NCBI GenBank assembly: GCA_014584395.1 | Contig: JACTMY010000020.1 | Coordinates: 62,001-126,000 of the forward strand | Source: Planctomycetota bacterium | GTDB lineage: Bacteria > Planctomycetota > Planctomycetia > Gemmatales > HRBIN36 | Reading direction: 5' to 3' | DNA: 64,000 nucleotides | In this document: positions 7,212-16,848 of the stretch, in pieces | Layout of the letters: every line of letters starts with the position of its first letter | Position numbering within the stretch: position 1 is the stretch's first letter | Notes under the pieces: model-generated | The model's input: only the letters and a program-made list of their open reading frames with translations | What the model was told of the DNA's origin: nothing | The model's database searches: none | Translations under genes and position numbers: made by a program

Positions 7212-10200
7212 ATGCCCGCCCGCCGCTGGAGAGCCGCGACGCTGTTCGCTCTGTTGATCGCTGGCTGGATGTTTGCGCCGAAGCTGGTCGATTCGATGAC
7301 CTCCTGGCCGACGGTCCAAGAGCCGCCCGTCGATTTCGCCCAGCAGATTCAGCCGCTTCTGCGAAAGCATTGTTATGCCTGCCACGGCCCTGACAAGCAA
7401 AAGGGGGGGCTGCGTCTCGATGATCGCCAGACCGCCTTGCAAGGCGGCGACCGCGGACCCATCCTCGTGGCCAAGGAGAGCGGGAAAAGCTTGATCCTAA
7501 GGCTCATCACCGGGCAGGATGAAGAGATCGGCCCCATGCCGCCGACGGGAGAGCGGCTCAGCCAGGCGGAGATCGATCTCCTGCGGCGCTGGATCGATGA
7601 AGGCGCCGCTTGGCCGGACACGGGGCTTTCGGGCAAGCGGTCCAATCATTGGTCGTTCCAGCCGCTGAGCCAGGCCGCGCCGCCGAAGGTGAGCCGGGCA
7701 AGCTGGGTCCGTCAGCCGATCGATGCTTTTGTCTTGGCTCATTTGGAAAAACAGGGAGTGGCCCCTTCGCCGGAAGCGGACCCGGCGACGCTGCTGCGGC
7801 GCGTTCACCTCGACCTGACGGGACTGCCCCCGATGCCGGCCGCCGTCGATGCCTACCTGGCCGACCATCGCCCCGGCGCTTACGAACGGCTCATTGACCA
7901 ACTGCTCGCTTCGCCCCACTTCGGCGAGCAGTGGGGCCGCCATTGGCTCGACCTGGCCCGCTATGCCGACTCGGATGGTTACGAAAAGGACTTGGATCGA
8001 CCCCATGCCTGGCGCTGGCGGGATTGGGTCATCGACGCCTACAACGCCGACGTGCCCTTCGATCAGTTCACCCGCTGGCAATTGGCGGGGGATTTGATCG
8101 AACCCGGCGGTCCAGCTCATTGGGCCACCGGCTTTCTGCGGAACACGCTGCTCAACCGCGAAGGCGGCGTGGACGTCGAGGAAGATCGAGTCAAAATTGC
8201 CACCGACCGCGTCAACACCCTGGGCGCGGTTTGGCTGGGCATGACGCTCGGCTGCGCCGAGTGCCATTCCCATAAATACGACCCCATCAGCCAGCGGGAA
8301 TACTACGAGCTGTACGCTTTCTTCAACAGCCTCGACGAACGGGACATGATCGCTCCCGTCAAGGACCAGCAGGAGGAACTCGCTCGGCAACGGCTCAAGC
8401 TGGAGGCCGCTCGAAAGGCGTACGTCGATGAGCAACGCTGGTCCAAGGACAAGCCCCGCTTCGCCGAGTGGTTGGACCAGGTTCAGCGGCTGCCCGCGGT
8501 CTGGTTCGGCCCTGATTCGTATGAACTGCCCACCTTTGGCGCAAACAACGGCGCCAATCTCTATGAGCAGGAAGATGGCTCCTTCCTGGTGACCGGCACC
8601 GTCGGCGGCAACACGCACTATATCATGATGTCCAACCTCAAGCGGCCCCGGGTCGCCGCCATCCGCGTCGAGGCGATGACCGATGACATGCTCCCCCGGT
8701 TTGGGCCAGGCTGGGCGGCCAATGGCAACTTTGTCCTTTCGGAGCTGCGCGTCGAGGCCGCTTCCCTCGAGGACGTGACCCAGCTTCGCGCCGTGCCCGT
8801 GGCGGAGGCCATCGCCGATTTTTCCCAGGAAGGCTTTCCCATCGAGCACAGCCTCGACGGCAACGAGAAGACCGGCTGGGCGGTCGATCAGCCGAAGCTG
8901 GGTTTGCACGCCAACGACCGCTGCGCCGTCTTCCTGCTGAAGGAGCCGATTGAATTCGCGGCGGGCATCCGGCTCAAGGTGACCCTGGTGCAGCACAACG
9001 GCCACGCCCATACCCTCGGCCGTTTGCGCGTCACCTACACCGATGTTGATCCAAGCACTCTCAAGGACCAGGCCGTCCCGCAGCGCATCCGCGACCTGGC
9101 GCGGACCGTCCATACCCCTTTGAGCCTGGAGGATGAGGCGACGCTGAAGCGCTATTTCGATGCCACCCACGAAGCGGACGACCCCGCGTTTCAAACTTAC
9201 ACTCAGGCCTTGGCCGAATATCTTCAGGCCCGGGGGCAAGTGCGGACGCAGGTCGTGACCGAACGACAACGCAAGCGGCCGACGCACATCCACGTCCGCG
9301 GCGATTTCCTGCATCACGGCGATCTCGTTGCCTGGGGCACGCCCAAGGTCTTTCCGCCTCTTCGACCCAAGGTGAAGGAGCAGCCGACGCGGCTCGACCT
9401 GGCCGATTGGCTCATGGCCCCCGATCATCCCCTCACGGCCCGAGTCGCCGTCAATCGGATTTGGAAGCATCTGTTCGGTCAGGGGTTGGTCGCGACCTTG
9501 GCGGATTTCGGCGCTCAAGGGGACAAACCCAGCCATCCGGAGTTGCTCGATTGGCTGGCCCGGGAATTCATCGCTCAGGGATGGAGTCAGAAAAAGCTCA
9601 TCCGCACGATCCTGCTGTCGAGCACCTACCGCCAGGCATCCCTCCACCGGCCCGAGTTGCTCGAAAAGGATCCACAAAACCGCTGGCTGGCCCGGCAAAA
9701 CCGCTTCCGCCTGATCGCCGAAAATGTCCGCGACCAATATCTCGCCTCTAGCGGCTTGCTCGATGCCCGGATCGGCGGTCCCAGCGTGGCGGCCAACAGT
9801 CATCGCCGGGGGATGTATCTGAAGCTGAAGCGCTCCTTCCCCGAACCGCTGCTGATCACCTTCGATGCCCCGCAGGGGACGGTGACGTGCCCCTTGAGGG
9901 ATCGGTCCAATACGCCGCTGCAAGCCTTGTCGCTGCTGAATGACCCGCTCTATGTGGAATGCGCTCAGCGGCTGGCCCGGCGCATCGGCGAAGCCGCCGC
10001 GGCGGACGAGGCCGAACAACTGGCCCACCTGTACCGCTGCTGTGTCGCTCGGCGGCCGAACGCGGTGGAGCAGTCTGCCTTGCAGCGGCTGCTGCACAAA
10101 GCTCGGCAGACGTATCGGGAGCAGCCCGATCTGGCCAAGGCCCTGGCCAAGCACAAGCCGGAGCCACTTTCAGAGACGGAGTGGGCTTCCTGGGTCGTCG

Positions 10201-10247
10201 TTGCCCGAACGATCCTTAATCTAGACGAAGTGATCACCCGCGAGTGA
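7212..10247 (+). CDS. PSCyt1/DUF1549/DUF1553 planctomycete cytochrome-domain protein
   Basis: A protein of about 1011 residues with the architecture characteristic of planctomycetes. It has a signal or anchor (RAATLFALLIAGWMFAP), a PSCyt1 cytochrome c-like domain with a single CYACH haem site and GGLRLDD, a DUF1549 domain (LDLARYADSDG, GCAECHSHKYDPI), a middle carbohydrate-binding-like region, and DUF1553 (NRIWKHLFGQGLV, STYRQAS, CPLRDRSNTPLQALSLLND). Such proteins are exported and often paired with DUF1501 proteins; no partner is present here. GAGGGA lies before the ATG at 7212; the in-frame ATG at 7185 lacks one. The biochemical role is unknown. Confidence 0.9.
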   Translation: MPARRWRAATLFALLIAGWMFAPKLVDSMTSWPTVQEPPVDFAQQIQPLLRKHCYACHGPDKQKGGLRLDDRQTALQGGDRGPILVAKESGKSLILRLITGQDEEIGPMPPTGERLSQAEIDLLRRWIDEGAAWPDTGLSGKRSNHWSFQPLSQAAPPKVSRASWVRQPIDAFVLAHLEKQGVAPSPEADPATLLRRVHLDLTGLPPMPAAVDAYLADHRPGAYERLIDQLLASPHFGEQWGRHWLDLARYADSDGYEKDLDRPHAWRWRDWVIDAYNADVPFDQFTRWQLAGDLIEPGGPAHWATGFLRNTLLNREGGVDVEEDRVKIATDRVNTLGAVWLGMTLGCAECHSHKYDPISQREYYELYAFFNSLDERDMIAPVKDQQEELARQRLKLEAARKAYVDEQRWSKDKPRFAEWLDQVQRLPAVWFGPDSYELPTFGANNGANLYEQEDGSFLVTGTVGGNTHYIMMSNLKRPRVAAIRVEAMTDDMLPRFGPGWAANGNFVLSELRVEAASLEDVTQLRAVPVAEAIADFSQEGFPIEHSLDGNEKTGWAVDQPKLGLHANDRCAVFLLKEPIEFAAGIRLKVTLVQHNGHAHTLGRLRVTYTDVDPSTLKDQAVPQRIRDLARTVHTPLSLEDEATLKRYFDATHEADDPAFQTYTQALAEYLQARGQVRTQVVTERQRKRPTHIHVRGDFLHHGDLVAWGTPKVFPPLRPKVKEQPTRLDLADWLMAPDHPLTARVAVNRIWKHLFGQGLVATLADFGAQGDKPSHPELLDWLAREFIAQGWSQKKLIRTILLSSTYRQASLHRPELLEKDPQNRWLARQNRFRLIAENVRDQYLASSGLLDARIGGPSVAANSHRRGMYLKLKRSFPEPLLITFDAPQGTVTCPLRDRSNTPLQALSLLNDPLYVECAQRLARRIGEAAAADEAEQLAHLYRCCVARRPNAVEQSALQRLLHKARQTYREQPDLAKALAKHKPEPLSETEWASWVVVARTILNLDEVITRE

Positions 10248-10284
10248 ATCCTGGCAAGTTAACACCTGGCATCGGAGCAGCACC

Positions 10285-11055
10285 ATGCGGCGAACGTTCG
10301 TGGCCGGCAATTGGAAAATGAACACGACCCGAGAGGAGGCTCTGAAATTAACGGCGGCGCTCCTGGCCAAGCTGGGCGATCCGGGGTCCGTGCAGATCGC
10401 CGTCTGTCCGCCCTTTCCCTATCTGCAGACCGTGGGCGAATCCTTGCGCGGCAGCCCGATCGAGCTCGGCGGACAAAATCTGTACCCCGAAGCCAAGGGC
10501 GCTTTCACGGGTGAAGTCAGCCCGGCCATGCTCAAGGACTGCGGTTGCCGATGGGTCATCTTGGGCCACAGCGAGCGCCGGCACGTCATGGGGGAAACGA
10601 ATGCGTTCATCCGCAAGAAAGTCCTGGCAGCCCTGGCGGCGGGCTTGGGCGTCATTCTTTGCATCGGCGAACAGTTAGCCGAGCGGGAAGCCCAACGGAC
10701 CGAAGCCGTCCTGGCGGAGCAGTTGGCGGGCAGCCTCCCCGATCTCAGCCCCGAGCAGAGGCAGCAGATGGTTTTGGCTTATGAACCGGTGTGGGCCATT
10801 GGCACGGGGGTGAACGCGACCCCTGAGCAAGCGGAGTCGGCCCATCAGTTCATTCGCGGTGAGTTGGCGAAGCGGTTCGGCGCGGCCGCGGCCCAGGGTT
10901 GGCGGATTCAGTATGGCGGCAGCGTCACCGCCGCCAATGCCGCAACGCTGCTCGCTCAAGCCAATATCGACGGCGTCCTCGTGGGCGGAGCGAGCCTCAA
11001 GCCCGACGATTTTCTGGCGATCATCGCCGCCGGCCGGGCGGCCAAGCCGGGCTGA
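10285..11055 (+). CDS. tpiA: Triosephosphate isomerase
   Basis: 256 residues, the normal length. The active-site elements are all present: GNWKMN with the catalytic Lys near residue 13, ILGHSERR with the electrophilic His, and AYEPVWAIGTG with the catalytic Glu, followed by the phosphate loops YGGSV and GVLVGGASL. It interconverts dihydroxyacetone phosphate and glyceraldehyde 3-phosphate. GGAG precedes the ATG by about seven bases. It is 37 nt downstream of the cytochrome protein. Its stop abuts the convergent stop of the next gene in the palindrome TGATCA. Confidence 0.97.
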   Translation: MRRTFVAGNWKMNTTREEALKLTAALLAKLGDPGSVQIAVCPPFPYLQTVGESLRGSPIELGGQNLYPEAKGAFTGEVSPAMLKDCGCRWVILGHSERRHVMGETNAFIRKKVLAALAAGLGVILCIGEQLAEREAQRTEAVLAEQLAGSLPDLSPEQRQQMVLAYEPVWAIGTGVNATPEQAESAHQFIRGELAKRFGAAAAQGWRIQYGGSVTAANAATLLAQANIDGVLVGGASLKPDDFLAIIAAGRAAKPG

Positions 11056-11496
11056 TCATTTCAGCTTCTTGTCGAGGTTGTTGAGCAGATCGTTGATCGT
11101 CTTCTGCGCGGCGGCCTGAATCAAACCCTTGGGCACCGCCTTGAGCAGGCCGCCAAGCTGCATGACCGCGGCCCGCCAATGCAGGTCCGTCGCCGGGGAA
11201 GCGTCCTGCAAGGTGAACGTCGCCAGCACTTCGCTGGTCGTCCCTATGCCCTTGGTCTTGAGGAGCAGGGTCGACGACGAGGGCGGCACCTGTTCGGAGA
11301 CGTTGATCGAAAGCTGCAGTTCGCCCTTGACGAACCCGAGGCTGGGCCGCAAGACCAGCTCGGCGGATTGATCGCCCACGGCCTTGATCTGCCCCACGTC
11401 GGGGATGCAGTCCACCAGGAAACGCATGTCGCTGAGCTTGGCCCACAGGGTGGCGGCGGGCACGGCAAAGGTCTTGTGGCCTTCCAATTCGATCAT
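11056..11496 (-). CDS. CoxG/SRPBCC-family protein
   Basis: A 146-residue START/SRPBCC-fold protein (MIELEGHKTFAVPAATLWAKLSD, then a CIPDVGQIK strand) of the carbon-monoxide-dehydrogenase-subunit-G-like (CoxG/DUF1857) group. These small lipid- or cofactor-binding proteins occur widely without CO dehydrogenase, and none of the other cox genes is here, so the CoxG name says only fold. The longer frame to 11631 has no conserved sequence and the ATG at 11496 matches the family start. It converges on tpiA with no spacer. Confidence 0.8.
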   Translation of the reverse strand: MIELEGHKTFAVPAATLWAKLSDMRFLVDCIPDVGQIKAVGDQSAELVLRPSLGFVKGELQLSINVSEQVPPSSSTLLLKTKGIGTTSEVLATFTLQDASPATDLHWRAAVMQLGGLLKAVPKGLIQAAAQKTINDLLNNLDKKLK

Positions 11497-11690
11497 GACA
11501 AACTCGCTCTTTGTTGACAGCCGACTTGAAGAGAGGCTCAACGCAAGGCCAAGCGGCCCCGGGTCCACTAGGATTATTCTAGGGAATTCGCTATCGTGTC
11601 GTCGTTGAATGGGCCCCAGGCGAGGCCGCAACCGGCGAACGCGGACGAAGGCCTTCGCCCCTGGCCCCTGACTTTGCGATCGAGGTGTGC

Positions 11691-13268
11691 ATGCCCGACA
11701 AGCCCCGTTTTTATCTGACGACGGCCATCGACTACCCCAACAGCCGCCCGCACATAGGCACCGCTTTCGAAAAAATCGGCGCCGACGTCCAGGCCCGCTA
11801 CCGCCGCATGAACGGCTACGACGTCTTTTTCCTCATGGGCAATGACGAAAACACCGTCAAAGTCTCCAAACGGGCGGCGGAGCTGGGCCGCGATCCGCAG
11901 ACTTATTGCAACGAGATGGCCCAGCAGTTCAAGGACGTCTGGACCGCGCTGGACATCAGCTTCGACGATTTCATCCAGACGAGCGAGCCGCGCCATCACC
12001 AGGGCTGCCGGCTGTTCATCCAAAGGGTCTTCGACGCCGGCTGGATTTACAAAGGCTCGTATGAAGGCCTGTATTGCGAGGGCTGCGAGAGTTTCAAAAC
12101 CGAAAAGGAGATCGCCGAGGCGGGGGGCATCTGTCCGAACCACCGCACGCCGCCGACGCAGCGCACGGAGCCATGCTATTATTTCGCCCTGTCCAAGTTT
12201 CAGGATCGGCTGCTGCGGTTTTACGAAGAGAACCCCGACTTCATCCAGCCCGTCAGCCGCCGCAACGAAGTGGTGAGCCTGGTCCGCGAGGGGCTGCTTG
12301 ACGTCAACATCACCCGCGGCGATCAGGATTGGGGCATCCGCGTGCCCTTCGATGAGCAGTTCACCATTTACGTCTGGTTCGATGCGCTGCTCAACTACGT
12401 CACCGGCGTTGGCTTCGGCACCGACCAGGCCAACTTCGAGAAATGGTGGCCCGCGGACCTGCACTTCATCGGCAAGGACATCACCCGCTTTCACTGCGCC
12501 TTGTGGCCCGCGATGCTGATGGCCGCGGGGCTGCCCCTGCCGCAGCGGGTCTTCGGCCATGGCTTCGTTTACGTCAAAAACGAAGGCACGGGCGTCGTCG
12601 AGAAGATCAGCAAATCGCTGGGCAACGTCGTCGAGCCGATGGACATCATCAGCCAATTCAGCAGCGAAGCTTTCCGCTACTATTTCATGCGCGAATGCCC
12701 CTTTCCGGGGGATGGCGAGTTCAGCTTCAGTCGCTTCGCCGAAGTGTTCAACGCCGAATTGGCCAACAACCTGGGCAATCTCTACAGCCGCTGCGTGACC
12801 CTCATCACCAAGAACTACGGCGGCGAACTGCCCGCGGCGGCGGCGATTCCCAGCGAGTATGTCATGGAGGGACCGGCCCGAGCCGACGTGGTTCGCAAGG
12901 TAGCCGAGCACATCGAAGCGTGCGAATATCATCTCGCCCTGCAGACGCTGTGGCAGCAGATCCTCGATCCCGCCAATCGCTATGCCGACAAGCACGAGCC
13001 GTGGAAAAAGGTCAAGGTCGACCGCGAGGCGACGGCCCTCGTGCTGCGGCAGATGGTCGAGGCGCTGCGCGGAGCGGCGATCCTGCTCAAGCCTTTCCTG
13101 CCCCGCTCGGCGGAGAAAATCTATCGAGCGTTCAACTTCCCCGAGGCATGGGAGCAGGTCGCCTATCGCCACGCGGAAGCGCCCATGCCGCTGGATCAGC
13201 CCGTGCGCTTCATCGGCGCACTGGACGCCAACGGCAAGGTGCCGCCGATGTTTCCGCGCGTCCAATGA
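11691..13268 (+). CDS. metG: Methionyl-tRNA synthetase
   Basis: 525 residues. The class I signatures are PHIGTAFEKIGAD (HIGH) and KISKSLGN (KMSKS). One zinc knuckle is formed by CEGC and CPNH, as in the Thermus-type short enzyme, and the C-terminal EMAP/tRNA-binding domain is absent. It charges initiator and elongator tRNA-Met. GAGG lies five bases before the ATG at 11691; a GTG two codons upstream is also open. The stop overlaps the start of the LOG gene in ATGA, which suggests coupled translation. Confidence 0.97.
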   Translation: MPDKPRFYLTTAIDYPNSRPHIGTAFEKIGADVQARYRRMNGYDVFFLMGNDENTVKVSKRAAELGRDPQTYCNEMAQQFKDVWTALDISFDDFIQTSEPRHHQGCRLFIQRVFDAGWIYKGSYEGLYCEGCESFKTEKEIAEAGGICPNHRTPPTQRTEPCYYFALSKFQDRLLRFYEENPDFIQPVSRRNEVVSLVREGLLDVNITRGDQDWGIRVPFDEQFTIYVWFDALLNYVTGVGFGTDQANFEKWWPADLHFIGKDITRFHCALWPAMLMAAGLPLPQRVFGHGFVYVKNEGTGVVEKISKSLGNVVEPMDIISQFSSEAFRYYFMRECPFPGDGEFSFSRFAEVFNAELANNLGNLYSRCVTLITKNYGGELPAAAAIPSEYVMEGPARADVVRKVAEHIEACEYHLALQTLWQQILDPANRYADKHEPWKKVKVDREATALVLRQMVEALRGAAILLKPFLPRSAEKIYRAFNFPEAWEQVAYRHAEAPMPLDQPVRFIGALDANGKVPPMFPRVQ

Positions 13269-13864
13269 ACCGCATCGATCCCATGATGGAGTCGGCCTTG
13301 AATTCGCCGCGTCCGCATCTCACCGTCTTCTGTGGCTCTAAGCATGGCCAGGCGCCTGTTTTCACGGAAGCGGCGCGGTCGCTGGGCCGCTTTCTCGGCC
13401 AAGAGGGCATCGGACTGGTTTTTGGCGGAGGCCACATCGGCCTCATGGGCGTGATCGCTGACGCCGCCCTCGCCGCCGGCGGGGAAGTCATCGGCGTCAT
13501 CCCGCAATCGATGGTTGAAAGCGAACTGGCCCACACGCAACTGACCCGGCTCGAAATCGTCCAGACCATGCACGAACGCAAGGCCCGCATGGCGGAACTG
13601 GGCGATGCCTTCCTCGCTTTGCCCGGCGGCTACGGCACGCTGGATGAACTGTTCGAAATCCTCACCTGGGCGCAGCTTCGACTGCATCAAAAACCCATCG
13701 GCCTGGCCAACGTTGCCGGCTATTTCCAGCCCTTGCTGCAGTGGATCGACCAGGCCCTCGAAGCCGGCTTCCTCGCCGGCAAACATCAAAAGCTGTTGCA
13801 CGTTGAGGCCGAGCCCGTCCTCCTCGCTCGGAAACTGCTGAGCCTGGCGCCCGCGGTGAGATGA
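13265..13864 (+). CDS. LOG-family nucleoside 5'-monophosphate phosphoribohydrolase
   Basis: 199 residues with a Rossmann-like start TVFCGSKHG, a GIGLVFGGGHIGLMG loop and the signature PGGYGTLDELFE of the LOG/lysine-decarboxylase-like family. Members release the base from adenosine or cytokinin monophosphates. Bacterial homologues are usually annotated TIGR00730. It overlaps metG by 4 nt (ATGA). Convergent with the amidohydrolase array; no clear terminator is seen in the 166-nt gap. Confidence 0.9.
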   Translation: MNRIDPMMESALNSPRPHLTVFCGSKHGQAPVFTEAARSLGRFLGQEGIGLVFGGGHIGLMGVIADAALAAGGEVIGVIPQSMVESELAHTQLTRLEIVQTMHERKARMAELGDAFLALPGGYGTLDELFEILTWAQLRLHQKPIGLANVAGYFQPLLQWIDQALEAGFLAGKHQKLLHVEAEPVLLARKLLSLAPAVR

Positions 13865-14030
13865 AGCGAGTGGAAAGGCGCGATCCCCGGCGAGCGGGAT
13901 GCACTAGCCCCTTGACGATACCCGCGCGCGCGTTCGGGGCCGGTGCTCCGGGTGCCATGCAAATACCCCGGCGAAGGATGGCCTCGCCAGGGTCTTGTGG
14001 TAGGTTCAACGTATCGCAACGCAGGATGGA

Positions 14031-15515
14031 TCAGCGGGCGTCAACGTCGGGATAGAGGCGGTCTTCCGAGCGATCGTAAAAGACCTTGCCGCCGATCATG
14101 GCCTGTTCCACCCAGGTGCGGTAATCGAGGGGCGGGCCGTTGAGGATGAGCAGATCCGCGTCCTTGCCGACTTCGATGCTGCCGACGCGATCCGCCAATC
14201 CCAAGATGCGGGCGGGGACGATGGTCAAGGAGGCGAGGGCTGCGGCTTCGCTGGCGCCGCCGCGAACGGCAAAGGCGGCCTCGAGGCCGAGGCTCGTGAG
14301 GTCGCGCCCGGCAATACCGTCCAGGCTGACCGAATTACCCAGCGAGGCGACGGCAAAAGGAACGCCCGCTTTCTCCAGAATCCCCGACATTTCGATGGAA
14401 CTGCCGGTGTCGTCCTCGCGGCCCAGTTGCGGCCGCCGGCGGCTGCGCGGCGTGATGACGACGGGCACTTTGGCTTGGGCCAGGTCGTTGGCCACGAGCC
14501 AGCCTTCATGCACGTTGTCGAGCACGAGCGGATAGTCCAATTCCTTGGCCATCTCGATCATCTCGCGGATTTGCTGCGCCGAGGAGGCTTCGGTGCGCAG
14601 AGCGACTTTCTTTTCGACGAGCTTGATCACCTCGTCCGACACGGGCCGGCTGGGCGGCGCCCCCGGCATGCCGTCGGCGGTGTCGGCTTCATGAAGGGAT
14701 TGATCCTTCAGATATTGCTTGGCCCTGCGGATTTGCTCGCGCCACTGATGGCGATTGAGCGGCGAGGCAAAAGCGCCGGCGGGCAGATGATAGAAGGGGC
14801 TGTCCTTGACGAGCATCGCATCCAACTCGCCATAGGTCATCTTGAGCACGGCGTGGCGGCGCGGGGTTCGCTCCGTCGGCACCGGGGGCGTGATCGGCTC
14901 CGTTGAGAGGATCGTCAAGCCGCAGCACGGGCACAGGCTCGTTTCGTCTTCCACGTCGCGGCCAAAACGGCCCATCGGACCGGCGGCCACTTCCACGCAG
15001 GTCATGGTGATGCCGATGCCCAGGCAATATTTGAGATTGCGATCATAGGGATTGAGCGCGTCGGCGAAGCGGCCTTGCCGGCCGCCCGCGCCGGGACCGG
15101 GAGGGCCGCCGCCGCCCTGGCCGCCGCCCAAGGTGCGCACGCCCACGTTGGCGGCGGTCATGGCGATGAAACCGGGCGTGATGCATTTGCCCTTGGCGTC
15201 GATGACAACGGCCCCTTCAGGCACGGCCACATCCTGACCCACTTGGAGAATTTTGCCATCCTTGATCAGGATGGTGCCGCGACGGATGACCTCGCGCGTG
15301 ACGGTGTAAATGTCGCCGCCGACGATGGCCGTGATCCCGGCTCCGGGAGGAGCGGGTTTGGGCGGCGCCGGCTTGGTCGCCTCGGGCTTGGCCGGCACGG
15401 TGGCCGTGGGTGGAGGGGCGGGTTTGGTGGATAAGCCATCCTGAGCCGCCGATGACCAGCTCCAGGTGATCAGGCCCAAACAGGCCAAGGTCAAGTAGGG
15501 GAGTTTACCGCGCAT
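14031..15515 (-). CDS. Exported amidohydrolase-fold protein, metal ligands lost (array member 7)
   Basis: 494 residues; last gene of the array. It has a signal peptide, a Pro/Lys-rich linker (about 30-60) and the N-terminal beta-sandwich strand pattern (GTILIKDGKILQVGQ). The strand-1 motif is TPGFIAMTAANVG where an active enzyme has PGxxDxHxH, so both histidines are absent. The barrel has a cysteine cluster CPCCG and a Gly-rich loop. The C-terminus keeps LADRVGSIEVGKDADLLILNG. The family His on strand 5 and the terminal Asp are also not evident. The ATG at 15515 overlaps the previous stop by 11 nt; a TTG at 15533 was rejected. Probably non-catalytic or with a different chemistry. Confidence 0.8.
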   Translation of the reverse strand: MRGKLPYLTLACLGLITWSWSSAAQDGLSTKPAPPPTATVPAKPEATKPAPPKPAPPGAGITAIVGGDIYTVTREVIRRGTILIKDGKILQVGQDVAVPEGAVVIDAKGKCITPGFIAMTAANVGVRTLGGGQGGGGPPGPGAGGRQGRFADALNPYDRNLKYCLGIGITMTCVEVAAGPMGRFGRDVEDETSLCPCCGLTILSTEPITPPVPTERTPRRHAVLKMTYGELDAMLVKDSPFYHLPAGAFASPLNRHQWREQIRRAKQYLKDQSLHEADTADGMPGAPPSRPVSDEVIKLVEKKVALRTEASSAQQIREMIEMAKELDYPLVLDNVHEGWLVANDLAQAKVPVVITPRSRRRPQLGREDDTGSSIEMSGILEKAGVPFAVASLGNSVSLDGIAGRDLTSLGLEAAFAVRGGASEAAALASLTIVPARILGLADRVGSIEVGKDADLLILNGPPLDYRTWVEQAMIGGKVFYDRSEDRLYPDVDAR

Positions 15516-16812
15516 AGACTGTTTTCCCTTCAATCATGGTCGCACGCAAGCGGCTGCGGGGATCGAGCGGGTCGCCATCGATGATCAACAGGTTGGCCAG
15601 CTTGCCAGGTTCGAGTGTACCAAGTTCCTTGTCCAAACCCAAGAGGGAGGCGGGTCGTTGAGTTAAAGCGGCCAGGGCGGCCTGGCGCGGCAGCCCGGTC
15701 TTCACGGCATAAGCAACGGGAAAGAGCGGGAAGTCCTGGCTTAAAAATTGATCCGTGGGGCTGCTTCCCCCTCCGCCCATGGGGCCGGGCGAAGAGGACG
15801 CCAGCAGGCTGAAGCTGAATTCGTGGCCGTCTTCATGGAGCAGGCGGGCCACGTTCATGCGATCGCGGCTGTTGGGCCGCATGTCCAGCCCGGGTTGGAG
15901 GACGATTTTCACGGGTCGGCCCTTCAAGGCCTCGCGGGCTTCGTACAGGCTGTCGCCGCTGGCGAAGATGACGAGCTTGAGGTTCTTGTGCGTCTCGACC
16001 AGCTTGAGCACGTAGAGGATCGTGGCTGAGTTGTTCGCGGAGACGACCAGGGGCGTCTTGCCCTCGACCAGGTCGCGCCACACTTGCAGGTTCGCCGCCG
16101 CTGCGGCGGCCGCGGCGCCGCCCATCCCGCCGCCGGCTCCCGGGCCAGGCCGCGTGGGCGTCGGCCCGCCGGCGCCGGAGGCACCACCCGTCGTGCGGCC
16201 GCGCCCGGCCAGGTCCAGCCGCGTCCGCAATTGGTCGAGGCTTTCCGTATTATTCGTCACACTGGCAAAGACCACGCCGTCCGCTTTCCAGAGCATCTGG
16301 TCGGGCTGTTGGGGCGTCAATTGCACCATGGCCGACTGTCCCATGCCATTGGTGATCAGATTCAGCGTGGTCAAGCCCATGCGATTGAGCGGCTTCAGCC
16401 CCGGATCGTAGGGATAAAAGCTATCGGCGACGCGGGTGAAACCGCGGCCCGTCGTCGGCAGGCTGGGGATTTGCACCACGCGCCCGCGAATCACCATCGT
16501 GCGGGGGGCTGCGTCGGCCGCGGGGCCGGCGATGGCCACTTCATAGAGCGGCTCAATGAGGCCGGGCATGATCGTTTGGCCCGCCGCGTCGATGATCTGG
16601 GCGTTGTCGGGAATTTTCACGTCGGCGCCCACGGCTTCGATCTTGTTGCCGCGTATCACCAGCGTGGCGTTTTCCAGACGGCCGGCCTTGGCCATCGTCT
16701 CGAGCGCGGCTCGGCGATAAACCACCACGGCTTCGGGGTCCGCCGCTTCGAGGCGGACGTGGCCGATTTGGACGAGGCCAACGAGGGCTAAAGCAATCGC
16801 GAATCGCATCAT
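15505..16812 (-). CDS. Exported amidohydrolase-fold protein, metal ligands lost (array member 6)
   Basis: 435 residues with a signal peptide (MMRFAIALALVGLVQIGH). The strand-1 motif reads MPGLIEPLYEVA, so HxH is lost. In place of the strand-5 histidine is VVSANNSATI, and the next strand reads LKLVIFASGD where the intact member has IDHG. The C-terminal LGTLEPGKLANLLIIDGDPLDP is well kept. An Ala/Gly-rich insert (GGGMGG and a run of alanines) sits in mid-barrel. It starts 36 nt after array member 5 and overlaps member 7. Predicted periplasmic pseudoenzyme; role unknown. Confidence 0.8.
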   Translation of the reverse strand: MMRFAIALALVGLVQIGHVRLEAADPEAVVVYRRAALETMAKAGRLENATLVIRGNKIEAVGADVKIPDNAQIIDAAGQTIMPGLIEPLYEVAIAGPAADAAPRTMVIRGRVVQIPSLPTTGRGFTRVADSFYPYDPGLKPLNRMGLTTLNLITNGMGQSAMVQLTPQQPDQMLWKADGVVFASVTNNTESLDQLRTRLDLAGRGRTTGGASGAGGPTPTRPGPGAGGGMGGAAAAAAAANLQVWRDLVEGKTPLVVSANNSATILYVLKLVETHKNLKLVIFASGDSLYEAREALKGRPVKIVLQPGLDMRPNSRDRMNVARLLHEDGHEFSFSLLASSSPGPMGGGGSSPTDQFLSQDFPLFPVAYAVKTGLPRQAALAALTQRPASLLGLDKELGTLEPGKLANLLIIDGDPLDPRSRLRATMIEGKTVYAR

Positions 16813-16848
16813 GGCATGGCCTTGGCAGAAAAGTGAAAAGCTCCCAGA

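Noticed and set aside
7497-10154. 885-codon open frame antisense to the cytochrome-domain gene
   Set aside because: No recognisable family; the plus-strand frame has clear domains. Long antisense frames are expected in high-GC DNA.
11574-13265. 563-codon open frame antisense to metG
   Set aside because: metG has all class I synthetase motifs; the antisense frame has none.
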